NCBI RefSeq assembly: GCF_026000435.1
Contig: NZ_AP026763.1
Span: 1,488,001-1,552,000 of the forward strand
DNA length: 64,000 nt
Source of the DNA: Vibrio sp. STUT-A11
Lineage (GTDB): Bacteria > Pseudomonadota > Gammaproteobacteria > Enterobacterales > Vibrionaceae
Reading direction: 5' to 3'
The stretch's first letter is position 1; every line of letters begins with the position of its first letter. Under the pieces are notes generated by a model, which worked only from the letters and a program-made list of their open reading frames with translations, searched no databases and was not told where the DNA came from. Of the stretch, positions 26,114 to 34,312 are shown piece by piece. Position numbers and translations under genes: made by a program.

Positions 26114-29100
26114 ATGAACGTGAATAAAACTCTAACAGCCCTGCTTATTGTGGGAATGGCTGCACCTACGCTTGCTTCAACGTTAGTGACTTCTTTTGAA
26201 AGTTCTGATTACTCAGCAGGAGAAAATAACCCGGAATGGCTACAAATTGTTGGTGATCAATCCTCATCATATTCACTGGTTTCTGACGGTGTTACAGATG
26301 GAGAACAAGCACTTAAAAGTGACTTTAGTGCTGAATTTGAACCTGTCATTATCTGGAACTGGGGAACATGGAATTGGTCTCAACACAATGTGATGACCGT
26401 AGACGTTACCAATTCTGAGAGCACAGATACTGTCTTTGCAATTAAACTTGTGGATAACGATATTCAGAATGATTGGGGTGACTCAACTCAAACAAGTCTG
26501 GACTACTTCACTGCACCCGCCGGAGAGACCACGACGTTTACATTTAATCTAGATGGTGGAAATGAATATCAAGATCACGGTGTGAACTTTGATAAAGATA
26601 AGGTGCTAGCTATTCAATTCATGTTGTCGAATAACGAGTCTAAATCTTTGCACTTTGATAATGTGCGCGTCTCTGATGGCACAACAGAGCCAACACCTCC
26701 ACCAACTGACCCAGAAGATATGAGCGGAAGCGTTTCATCGGCACCAGTGAAAACCCTACTTCAGCTCGAAACGTTTGAAGAACTGACAGATTCTATCGAA
26801 GCGACAGGCGCGGATATAGAACTGATTGATGAAGGGGTTAGTATTGGTGAAACCGCGCTGAAAGCCACGTTCAACAATGGGTGGAGCTCGGTCAAACTGA
26901 ATGGGAACTGGGATTTGTCAGCATTGGGAGAGCACCTAGCGATTGCGGTCGATGTGACAAACCCAACCAATACCGGTCTATTTCTGTACTCGAGAATAGA
27001 AGACAACAGCGGTAATGAAGCGTCGGGTATTGCACGCGGAAAGTATATTCCAGCAAAAAGCACTCAGACTGTTTATATAAGCGTTAAAGATACTCCAGCG
27101 ATTGGTGATATTGTCAATACACTGGGTTTGCGTGAGCTTCCGGCAAAATCACTCGACGAAGGTTGGGGTGATTGGCTAGAGTTAAACCTTGCAGCGATTC
27201 AGTCGGTTACTTTCTTTATTCCTGATCTAGCAGAGGGAACTACTGATCACGAGTTTATCTTTGATAACGCTCGTGTGATCAAAGATCTTAATGATGTATC
27301 AGCCTACGAAGAGTTGGTGGATTCACTGGGTCAAAACAATCAACATGATTTCTACGCTAAGCTAGAGAGTCGTGAGAAACTTGATAGTTTGGGTGCACGA
27401 GAGACACAACTGCTTGGTAAACTACTTAACCGTAGTCAATATGGCGGTGCACCTGCTGGTAGTAGCATTGTTGCTGACCAAGACTGTAAACTGGCTAACC
27501 CAGCCACTTTTAATGTGTGTAAAACAGCAGACGGTAAATGGTATCTGGTTGATCCTGACGGTAACGCCTTTATTTCAACGGGTCTTGCTAACATTCGAAT
27601 GACAGACACGTATACCTTTACTGGTGAATCGAGCACAATGCCTTCCGATGTGCGTAAGTCAATGTTCACTGAGATCCCGACAAATCACCGAAAAGAGATG
27701 GGTCCTGTTCATAGTGGACCTGTCAAACAAGGTGAGGGTGTGAGTTTCTACGCTAACAACATAGATGCGCGTCATGGTGGTGAAGAAGCTTGGCAAGACA
27801 TCACTATCAAGCGTATGCAAGACTGGGGCTTTACGTCACTTGGTAACTGGACAGACTCTGCCTTCTATGCAAAAGCGGCCGCAGCGAACATGCCTTATGT
27901 TGCAAATGGGTGGGTACTTCACCATGAAACCTCAGAGAATCCTGTTAACCGTATTGGCGCAGGATATTGGGGGCCGATAGCTGACCCGTTTGATCCTAAC
28001 TTTGCCTTAGCTGCTGAGAAAATGGCGGCGAAAATCAAAGAAGAAGTGACAGGTCATGAAGCGACCTTGATGGGTATTTTCGTTGATAATGAAATAAGCT
28101 GGGGTAACTGTCTGAATGGTGATGATGCGGCGTGTTATGGGCAAACGCTAGCGGCGATGAACACAGATGCCAGCACAAGCCCAGCGAAAGCTGCGTTTAT
28201 CTGGTTCCTTGAAAATGGCTTTGGGCAATCGAAAACAATTGAGGCATTCAATACCGCTTGGGGAACATCGTTCGCATCATGGTCTGAATTAGGCGGAGCA
28301 CAGAGCTTTGAATACTCTGCAGGCATGTTGGATGATTTAAAGTCATTGAACTGGCAGTTTGCAAACAAATACTTCGAGGTTGTGAATCAAGCAATCAAAG
28401 CAGAGTTTCCTAATAACCTGTATTTAGGTGCTCGTTTTGCTGACTGGGGAAGAACACCGGAAACGGTTGATGCCGCTAAAGTTCATGCTGATGTTGTCAG
28501 CTTCAACATCTACAAAGACAGCATCACGTCCGAAGACTGGCAATCAGATGTACTAGAACAAATCGAGGATTTAGATTTCCCAGCTATCATCGGTGAGTTC
28601 CACTTCGGTGCGCTTGATAGCGGTAACTTCGCAACCGGAATTGTTTCAGCAAACTCGCAAAAAGATCGTGGCGACAAGTACATTACGTACATGGAGTCGG
28701 TATTAGCGAATGATAACTTTGTCGGTGCGCACTGGTTCCAATACCTTGATTCACCGGTAACAGGCCGTGCATGGGATGGTGAAAACTACAACGTTGGTTT
28801 CGTTAATGTAACGGATACACCATACAGCCACTTAACGGATGCAGCACGACTCATTAATTGTGAGTTATATGGTGATGACTGTTCTGCGTTGGAGGCCAAT
28901 ACAGAAACGCGCTCTGCACGTGATGTTGGCTCGTTATATAATGGTCGAAATATCGGAATCACTTCTGGTCAGTTAAATGGATTAGAAACCATAGAAGGCA
29001 TTGACCCTGAAGAGCCGGTTGATCCACCAACTGACCCTGATGAGCCACAACTGCGTACTGGTGGTTCATTAGGTGCCTTCTTTGTGTCAATCATTGCCGT

Positions 29101-29134
29101 TTTAGGATGGGTACGTAGAAAATACGTATCATAG
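26114..29134 (+). CDS. GH50 beta-agarase with GlyGly-CTERM surface anchor
   Basis: Agarase of about 1006 residues. The ATG at 26114 gives a clean signal peptide (MNVNKTLTALLIVGMAAPTLAS), so the in-frame upstream ATG at 26075 is rejected. Two CBM-like sandwich modules (residues about 20-190 and 215-390, joined by a TEPTPPPTDPED linker) precede the GH50 domain. The catalytic glutamates are in FVDNEISWGN (E660) and IIGEFHFGA (E828). The C-terminus is a proline-rich linker (EEPVDPPTDPDEPQ), then a GGSLGAFF hydrophobic helix and a basic RRK tail. This is the GlyGly-CTERM sorting signal processed by rhombosortase in Vibrio and Shewanella. The enzyme is thus probably secreted and then attached to the cell surface. 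Confidence 0.93.
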   Translation: MNVNKTLTALLIVGMAAPTLASTLVTSFESSDYSAGENNPEWLQIVGDQSSSYSLVSDGVTDGEQALKSDFSAEFEPVIIWNWGTWNWSQHNVMTVDVTNSESTDTVFAIKLVDNDIQNDWGDSTQTSLDYFTAPAGETTTFTFNLDGGNEYQDHGVNFDKDKVLAIQFMLSNNESKSLHFDNVRVSDGTTEPTPPPTDPEDMSGSVSSAPVKTLLQLETFEELTDSIEATGADIELIDEGVSIGETALKATFNNGWSSVKLNGNWDLSALGEHLAIAVDVTNPTNTGLFLYSRIEDNSGNEASGIARGKYIPAKSTQTVYISVKDTPAIGDIVNTLGLRELPAKSLDEGWGDWLELNLAAIQSVTFFIPDLAEGTTDHEFIFDNARVIKDLNDVSAYEELVDSLGQNNQHDFYAKLESREKLDSLGARETQLLGKLLNRSQYGGAPAGSSIVADQDCKLANPATFNVCKTADGKWYLVDPDGNAFISTGLANIRMTDTYTFTGESSTMPSDVRKSMFTEIPTNHRKEMGPVHSGPVKQGEGVSFYANNIDARHGGEEAWQDITIKRMQDWGFTSLGNWTDSAFYAKAAAANMPYVANGWVLHHETSENPVNRIGAGYWGPIADPFDPNFALAAEKMAAKIKEEVTGHEATLMGIFVDNEISWGNCLNGDDAACYGQTLAAMNTDASTSPAKAAFIWFLENGFGQSKTIEAFNTAWGTSFASWSELGGAQSFEYSAGMLDDLKSLNWQFANKYFEVVNQAIKAEFPNNLYLGARFADWGRTPETVDAAKVHADVVSFNIYKDSITSEDWQSDVLEQIEDLDFPAIIGEFHFGALDSGNFATGIVSANSQKDRGDKYITYMESVLANDNFVGAHWFQYLDSPVTGRAWDGENYNVGFVNVTDTPYSHLTDAARLINCELYGDDCSALEANTETRSARDVGSLYNGRNIGITSGQLNGLETIEGIDPEEPVDPPTDPDEPQLRTGGSLGAFFVSIIAVLGWVRRKYVS

Positions 29135-29156
29135 TCATAACTGCATGAAAAAAAAC

Positions 29157-29190
29157 AAAGCCGCGAAAGTGACTATCGCGGCTTTTTGTC
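29157..29190 (+). terminator. Rho-independent terminator after the second agarase gene
   Basis: AAAGCCGCGA/TCGCGGCTTT forms a 10-bp stem with a 9-nt loop and a T-rich end. It separates the third agarase gene, which has its own operator-like site and start signals. Confidence 0.85.
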
Positions 29191-29286
29191 GTCTAGCGCA
29201 CAGAATAAGCAATCAGTGCATATGTTGACCGATAATTAGTATTGGATCACTCCAAAAAACTTTATTGGTATGTACTATTCGTTTTA

Positions 29287-29298
29287 TTGGTTATCCAA
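29287..29298. promoter_or_regulatory. Candidate GntR operator TTGGTTATCCAA
   Basis: A symmetric TTGG-N4-CCAA site 28 bp before the GTG start of the third agarase gene. A TTGGATCACTCCAA variant with a wider spacer lies near 29241-29254. Its position suggests repression by blocking the promoter. Confidence 0.45.
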
Positions 29299-29326
29299 TA
29301 ACTACGTGAAGGAAAGGAGAATCTCA

Positions 29327-32242
29327 GTGCGTTTCAACAAAAATACTATCGCGCTCGCTATCATTGCCAGCACTCTTGCAGCAGGCAGCATTGCCGCTAC
29401 AAAAACACCAGACACATCCAATAACGAAACAACTCAACAAGATATGAGTAGTAGCGTTCAACCTGTTGTCATGACAGATGATGGGTTTCTATCAAAAACC
29501 GCCAACACACACACCTCATATAATGTGGCTGGCGAAAACCTGGAAATCGTGTTCGATGCGATTTCTGAGTCAGAAGCAAACTCTAAATGGCCAAACATGA
29601 AGTTTCGCCCGGAGTCTGGTTCTTATGATTGGAATACCAAAGGTGGCTTACAGCTGACACTCGAAAACCCCGGCGACAGAGAAGTTCGAATTGAAATGAA
29701 AGTGGCGGACAACATTGGCATTATGGGAGCGACGACGCACCAGCTCGATCTGCCAATATATTTACCTGCTGGCAAAACCACGACAGTCGATTTCCTTTTT
29801 AATGGTGCAGAGATGAATATTGAAGGTTACCGAGGTGGTAGTGAGCTTGATTTACGAAATATTGCTGAGTTCCAATTCTACGCGGTTGGCCCGATAGGTG
29901 AGCAAAAAGTAGTAGTACATGACATTGATTTTATTGAACGCACTGGAGATTTTGTTCTATCAGAAGCGCGTCAAGGTCAAGTTATTGAGGCGCAAATTCC
30001 CACTATTTTAACAGTAACTGACTTTGAAAGTGGTGTTGAAGGTATTGTTGAACGCCATTCCGGCTCTAATGTTGATATCGTCAAGTCTGACACAGGCTCT
30101 GCAATTAAGGTTCATTACACAACCGATGATGACTATCCGACAATCAAATTCTCGGCTGGAAAAGACGGTCAGGCTTGGGATTGGTCAAAGTATGGCGATG
30201 TTGCCCTAGCATTTGATGCGAAAAACATTGGTGATTCAGGCATGCAGCTATTTGTGCGTGTCGATGATGCACTAGATGAAAAGCTGGGTGGTACGGCTAC
30301 GGGGGCAGTAAACAGCCGTACGGGTTATGTACAGATTCCAGCAAACTCAGAAGACAAATATTACTTCACATTTAAAGACTTGGCTGAAGGCTTGGATTCA
30401 GGTATGCGTGGCGAGCCGCCAAAGAAATCCTTCTCAGCAAGCCAAGTGGTGTTTGGTTGGGGCGAATCTGAGCTTGATCTATCGAACATTGTCAGCGTGC
30501 AGCTTTACATGATGAACCCTCAAGAAGAGGCGACATTGGTTATCGATAACCTATCGTTGATTCCTAACCTAAGTACGGACACTACGCGATACGCCAATCT
30601 GTTGGATGAGTTTGGTCAATATCAGGAAGAAACGTGGCCAGAAAAAATCACCGATTTGGATCAGCTAAAGGCTCAAGCCAAAGTCGACAAAAAACTGTTG
30701 AAGAATGCCTCGTTGATGAGTGATCGTTCAAAGTTCGGTGGCTGGGCTAAAGGTCCGAAACTAGAGGCAACAGGTTATTTCCGCACAGAGAAAGTCAATG
30801 ATAAGTGGGCGCTGGTGGACCCTGAAGGATACCTCTACTTCGCTACAGGGGTAGACAATATTCGTATGGATGACAGCTACACAGTGACAGGGATGGACTT
30901 TGCTGATGCGGTAGAGGCAGACACTAAGGGGATGCGTCCAAGTCAGGTTGCCGCTGAGCGTTACATTGATGACAAGCGTGAGCGTGTAGAAGCCTCAACA
31001 CTCCGCCGTGGTATGTTTGATTGGTTACCTGATTTCAATGATCCACTGGCTGACAACTACAGCTATACGCAAATGGTGCATAAAGGACCTCTCAAGCATG
31101 GTGAAGTGTTCAGCTTCTATTCGGCGAACTTGCAGCGTAAGTATGATACCGACTCTGCACAAGAAGCGATTGAGATTTGGAAGGACGTGACACTTGCACG
31201 AATGCAGGACTGGGGTTTCACTTCCTTAGGGAACTGGTCCGATCCTATGTACCGAAAAAACGGTAAAGTGCCGTATACAGCACATGGTTGGATTACGGGA
31301 GACCACCAACGAGTTAGTACAGGTAACGACTACTGGGGGGCTATGCATGACCCATTTGACACAAATTTTCGGGTCTCTGTGGCCATAATGGCGAAGGAGT
31401 TGGGTGAAGAGGTTGACAATGACCCTTGGTGTATCGGTTATTTCGTTGACAATGAGTTGAGCTGGGGCAATACCGTCAACAATACAAACCACTACGCACT
31501 GGCGATTTCTGGTTTACGTGCCAGCACAAAAGAAAGCTCGGCCAAAGCGGCGTTTGATGCATTACTTAAAGCAAAATATGGCTCGATCAAGAAGTTCAAC
31601 GCTGCATGGGGCGTTGATGTTGCCTCATGGGATGCTTTTGCTAAAGGCTTCAATTATCAAGGTGAATACACTGAAACAGTGAAAGCCGATCTTTCAGTAT
31701 TGTTAGATGCATTTGCTGATAAGTATTTTGCGGTTGTTAGTGAAGAGATGGAGAAAGTGTTACCTAACCATCTATACATGGGAGTGCGATTCTCTGATTG
31801 GGGGATAACACCTGAAGCTGCGACAGCAGCCGCACGTTATGTTGATGTGATGAGTTACAATCTTTACGCCACTGATCTAAATGCAAAAGGGGACTGGAGC
31901 CGTTTACCGGAGTTGGATAAACCTAGCATTATTGGTGAGTTCCACTTTGGTTCTACTGATTCAGGTTTATTCCACCCTGGTATTATCAGTAGTGACAATC
32001 AACAAGGTCGTGCGCAATCTTACGCTAAGTATATGGAAAGCGTGATTGATAACCCGTACTTTGTTGGTGCACATTGGTTCCAGTATATGGATTCACCCGT
32101 AACAGGGCGTGCATGGGATGGTGAAAACTATAACGTGGGTTTTGTGACAGTAACGGATACACCATATGAGCCCTTGGTGAAGTCTGCCAAAGAGATCAAC
32201 CGTAATTTATACAATCGACGATTCGGATCTATTAACAAATGA
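29327..32242 (+). CDS. GH50 beta-agarase, secreted or periplasmic
   Basis: Agarase of about 971 residues. I choose the GTG at 29327 because an AAGGAG ribosome-binding site lies 8 bp upstream and the product then starts with a normal signal peptide (RFNKNTIALAIIASTLAAGSIA). There is no lipobox and no C-terminal anchor. Layout matches the first agarase gene: two CBM-like modules (about 40-220 and 240-425) and a GH50 barrel with glutamates in FVDNELSWGN (E710) and IIGEFHFGS (E871). It is clearly more similar to the first agarase than to the second. The in-frame ATG at 29270 lacks a ribosome-binding site and would spoil the signal peptide. Confidence 0.93.
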   Translation: MRFNKNTIALAIIASTLAAGSIAATKTPDTSNNETTQQDMSSSVQPVVMTDDGFLSKTANTHTSYNVAGENLEIVFDAISESEANSKWPNMKFRPESGSYDWNTKGGLQLTLENPGDREVRIEMKVADNIGIMGATTHQLDLPIYLPAGKTTTVDFLFNGAEMNIEGYRGGSELDLRNIAEFQFYAVGPIGEQKVVVHDIDFIERTGDFVLSEARQGQVIEAQIPTILTVTDFESGVEGIVERHSGSNVDIVKSDTGSAIKVHYTTDDDYPTIKFSAGKDGQAWDWSKYGDVALAFDAKNIGDSGMQLFVRVDDALDEKLGGTATGAVNSRTGYVQIPANSEDKYYFTFKDLAEGLDSGMRGEPPKKSFSASQVVFGWGESELDLSNIVSVQLYMMNPQEEATLVIDNLSLIPNLSTDTTRYANLLDEFGQYQEETWPEKITDLDQLKAQAKVDKKLLKNASLMSDRSKFGGWAKGPKLEATGYFRTEKVNDKWALVDPEGYLYFATGVDNIRMDDSYTVTGMDFADAVEADTKGMRPSQVAAERYIDDKRERVEASTLRRGMFDWLPDFNDPLADNYSYTQMVHKGPLKHGEVFSFYSANLQRKYDTDSAQEAIEIWKDVTLARMQDWGFTSLGNWSDPMYRKNGKVPYTAHGWITGDHQRVSTGNDYWGAMHDPFDTNFRVSVAIMAKELGEEVDNDPWCIGYFVDNELSWGNTVNNTNHYALAISGLRASTKESSAKAAFDALLKAKYGSIKKFNAAWGVDVASWDAFAKGFNYQGEYTETVKADLSVLLDAFADKYFAVVSEEMEKVLPNHLYMGVRFSDWGITPEAATAAARYVDVMSYNLYATDLNAKGDWSRLPELDKPSIIGEFHFGSTDSGLFHPGIISSDNQQGRAQSYAKYMESVIDNPYFVGAHWFQYMDSPVTGRAWDGENYNVGFVTVTDTPYEPLVKSAKEINRNLYNRRFGSINK

Positions 32243-32276
32243 AGTAATTTGTAACTCTTGACGGTAATTTTTATAA

Positions 32277-32321
32277 GTCTGTGTCATTTCAGTTGTATGT
32301 AAAAAAAGAAATGACACAGAC
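32277..32321. repeat. 14-bp inverted repeat after the third agarase gene
   Basis: GTCTGTGTCATTTC and GAAATGACACAGAC are perfect arms around a 17-nt loop containing seven A residues. It may end transcripts from either side, although a trailing U-tract is missing. Confidence 0.55.
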
Positions 32322-32458
32322 GTAACATGCCTACGCTGAACAATCCAAACTTGAGGTTGTCTCAATTTCGGTGTGATAGTCTACGATTATCTAAAACATG
32401 AGAGAGTTAGGTATATAGACTATTGTGTCACTGTGAACTATCACGCAGTTAAAAAGCT

Positions 32459-34180
32459 TTAAGGTATATACATGTCTTTTAATTTGGTTATTTTGTCATT
32501 GCTTCTTCGTTTAAGCAGGTAGCTTGATAGCACGCCAAAGAACAGGATTACGCCACAGAAGCCGTATACATGCATGATGGTTGGATCGTTCGATACAAAG
32601 CCAGCATCCGAGAACATTACGTACGCGCCTAGTACCATGTAGATTATTACTGCTGAGGCCTCAAAACGGAATGACCAAGGCGTTACGTCAATACTCTCAT
32701 TGACTGGCATTACATAATCCGTATCACGTGGCATAAAGTGACCAATCACAAACATTAGTACTGTACACACCACAAACAAGATTGCTAATTGGTGTAGGAA
32801 GTGAATCGGTGTATCAAATATCAGTTGCATTGCAGCGTAGGAGCTTACAAATACCGTGAGCGCTACTTTGGCAGCAATGGCAGGGACACGTTTTGAAATA
32901 TAGCCAACAAATACGATAGTGAAGATAGGCACACTAAAGAATCCTGCAACCATTTGCAAATATTGAAATAACCCTTCTGGTGCATAAAGGATGAATGGTG
33001 CAATACACACTGAAATGACCGCGATAATGACACCGAAAATGCGACCTTTACCTACTAGCTCTTCATCGGATTTGTCGTTGCCAAAAAGAGGTTTGTAAAC
33101 GTTCAAAGCAAACAGGGTTGTTGAGCTGTTTAATACTCCATTAAACGTACTTAATATGGCACCAAACATCACCGCAACAAAGAAGCCAACCAGAGGTTTA
33201 GGTAATACTTCGTTGACTAAGCGAGTGTACATCGTATCTGGGTTGCCCGCATCTGCACCAAACATATGGAATGCGATAATACCCGGAATGATAAGGAATA
33301 ATGGGGATATAACTTTGATTGCGCCTGCCAAAATGACACCCTTTTGACCTTCTTTTAGGTTCTTCGCACCAAGTGCACGTTGAATGATAGATTGGTCGGT
33401 ACCCCAGTAGTACAAATTCACCAACAGTAAGCCTGTGAACAACGTTGAGAACGGTAGTGGGTCGGTCTCTTGTCCGACTGATTGAAGCTTTTCTGGTGCC
33501 GCGGTCAGCAGCATATCTAAGCCTTCCATAAAGTTGCCACCACCCAGTGCCATCAGACCAAACACAGGGATCATCAAGCCACCTGTAATTAAACCTACGC
33601 CATTAATGGTGTCTGCGATAACCACGGCTTTTAGGCCACCGTAAATCGCGTAGAAGAAACCCAGTAAACCAATGGTTGCTGAGATAAGTGCGATGGAACT
33701 GAACTCAGATATTCCCAGTAAACTTTGTACATCGAAGATTTCACCCAACACTACTGCGCCAGCGTAAAGTGTTGTAGGTAAAATATTAATGACGTATTGG
33801 CATAAGAACAGTAGTGTTACAAATTTTTTCACCGACATATCATAACGGCTTTCCAAGAAGTCAGGGATGGTGGTGATGCCTTGCTTGAGGTAGCGTGGAA
33901 CAAGCAGTAATGCGATTATCACCAGCGTGACACCAGAAGCAACCTCCCAACCCATGACACTCATATTGTGTGTGTAGGATTGCGCACTCATGCCCACAAA
34001 GCTGGTCGCACTGAGGTTGGTTAAAATCAAGGAACTGGCAATTAATCCTCCCGTTAAGCTTCGTCCACCAAGGAAGAAACCATCTTGAGAGTTGTGTTTA
34101 TCGTTTCTGACTTTGCTGTAAGTGAACACCACAACAAAGCCTGTAAACAGCAAGAACGAAAGTAATACTGTAATAGACAT
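32459..34180 (-). CDS. Sodium:solute symporter (SSS family, YidK-like)
   Basis: Inner-membrane symporter of 573 residues with about 14 helices. DGFFLGGRSLTGGLIASSLILTNLSATSFVGMS in the first two helices and ITTIPDFLESRY are SSS-family signatures and resemble E. coli YidK, a putative galactose-type symporter. GTDQSIIQRALGAKN is the other family hallmark. It follows the alpha-galactosidase gene on the same strand, separated by a long stem-loop, so the pair is probably co-transcribed. Transport of an alpha-galactoside such as floridoside, or of galactose, is inferred. Confidence 0.88.
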   Translation of the reverse strand: MSITVLLSFLLFTGFVVVFTYSKVRNDKHNSQDGFFLGGRSLTGGLIASSLILTNLSATSFVGMSAQSYTHNMSVMGWEVASGVTLVIIALLLVPRYLKQGITTIPDFLESRYDMSVKKFVTLLFLCQYVINILPTTLYAGAVVLGEIFDVQSLLGISEFSSIALISATIGLLGFFYAIYGGLKAVVIADTINGVGLITGGLMIPVFGLMALGGGNFMEGLDMLLTAAPEKLQSVGQETDPLPFSTLFTGLLLVNLYYWGTDQSIIQRALGAKNLKEGQKGVILAGAIKVISPLFLIIPGIIAFHMFGADAGNPDTMYTRLVNEVLPKPLVGFFVAVMFGAILSTFNGVLNSSTTLFALNVYKPLFGNDKSDEELVGKGRIFGVIIAVISVCIAPFILYAPEGLFQYLQMVAGFFSVPIFTIVFVGYISKRVPAIAAKVALTVFVSSYAAMQLIFDTPIHFLHQLAILFVVCTVLMFVIGHFMPRDTDYVMPVNESIDVTPWSFRFEASAVIIYMVLGAYVMFSDAGFVSNDPTIMHVYGFCGVILFFGVLSSYLLKRRSNDKITKLKDMYIP

Positions 34181-34231
34181 TTTGTTTCCTTAACAAGTTA
34201 AGCAATAAGTTTTTGCTTGTTGGTCGTAGGG

Positions 34232-34303
34232 TGTCCCTCTAGCATCTAGTAAGAGTGTTTTATCAGGAACAACGTTAAGTTGAAACCCGTTGCTAGAGGG
34301 ACA
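34232..34303. repeat. Long intergenic stem-loop between GH36 and symporter genes
   Basis: TGTCCCTCTAGCA (34232-34244) and TGCTAGAGGGACA (34291-34303) pair perfectly over 13 bp around a 46-nt loop. It lies inside a likely two-gene transcript and may separate expression of the two genes or protect the upstream mRNA. Confidence 0.6.
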
Positions 34304-34312
34304 TAAAGAGGT

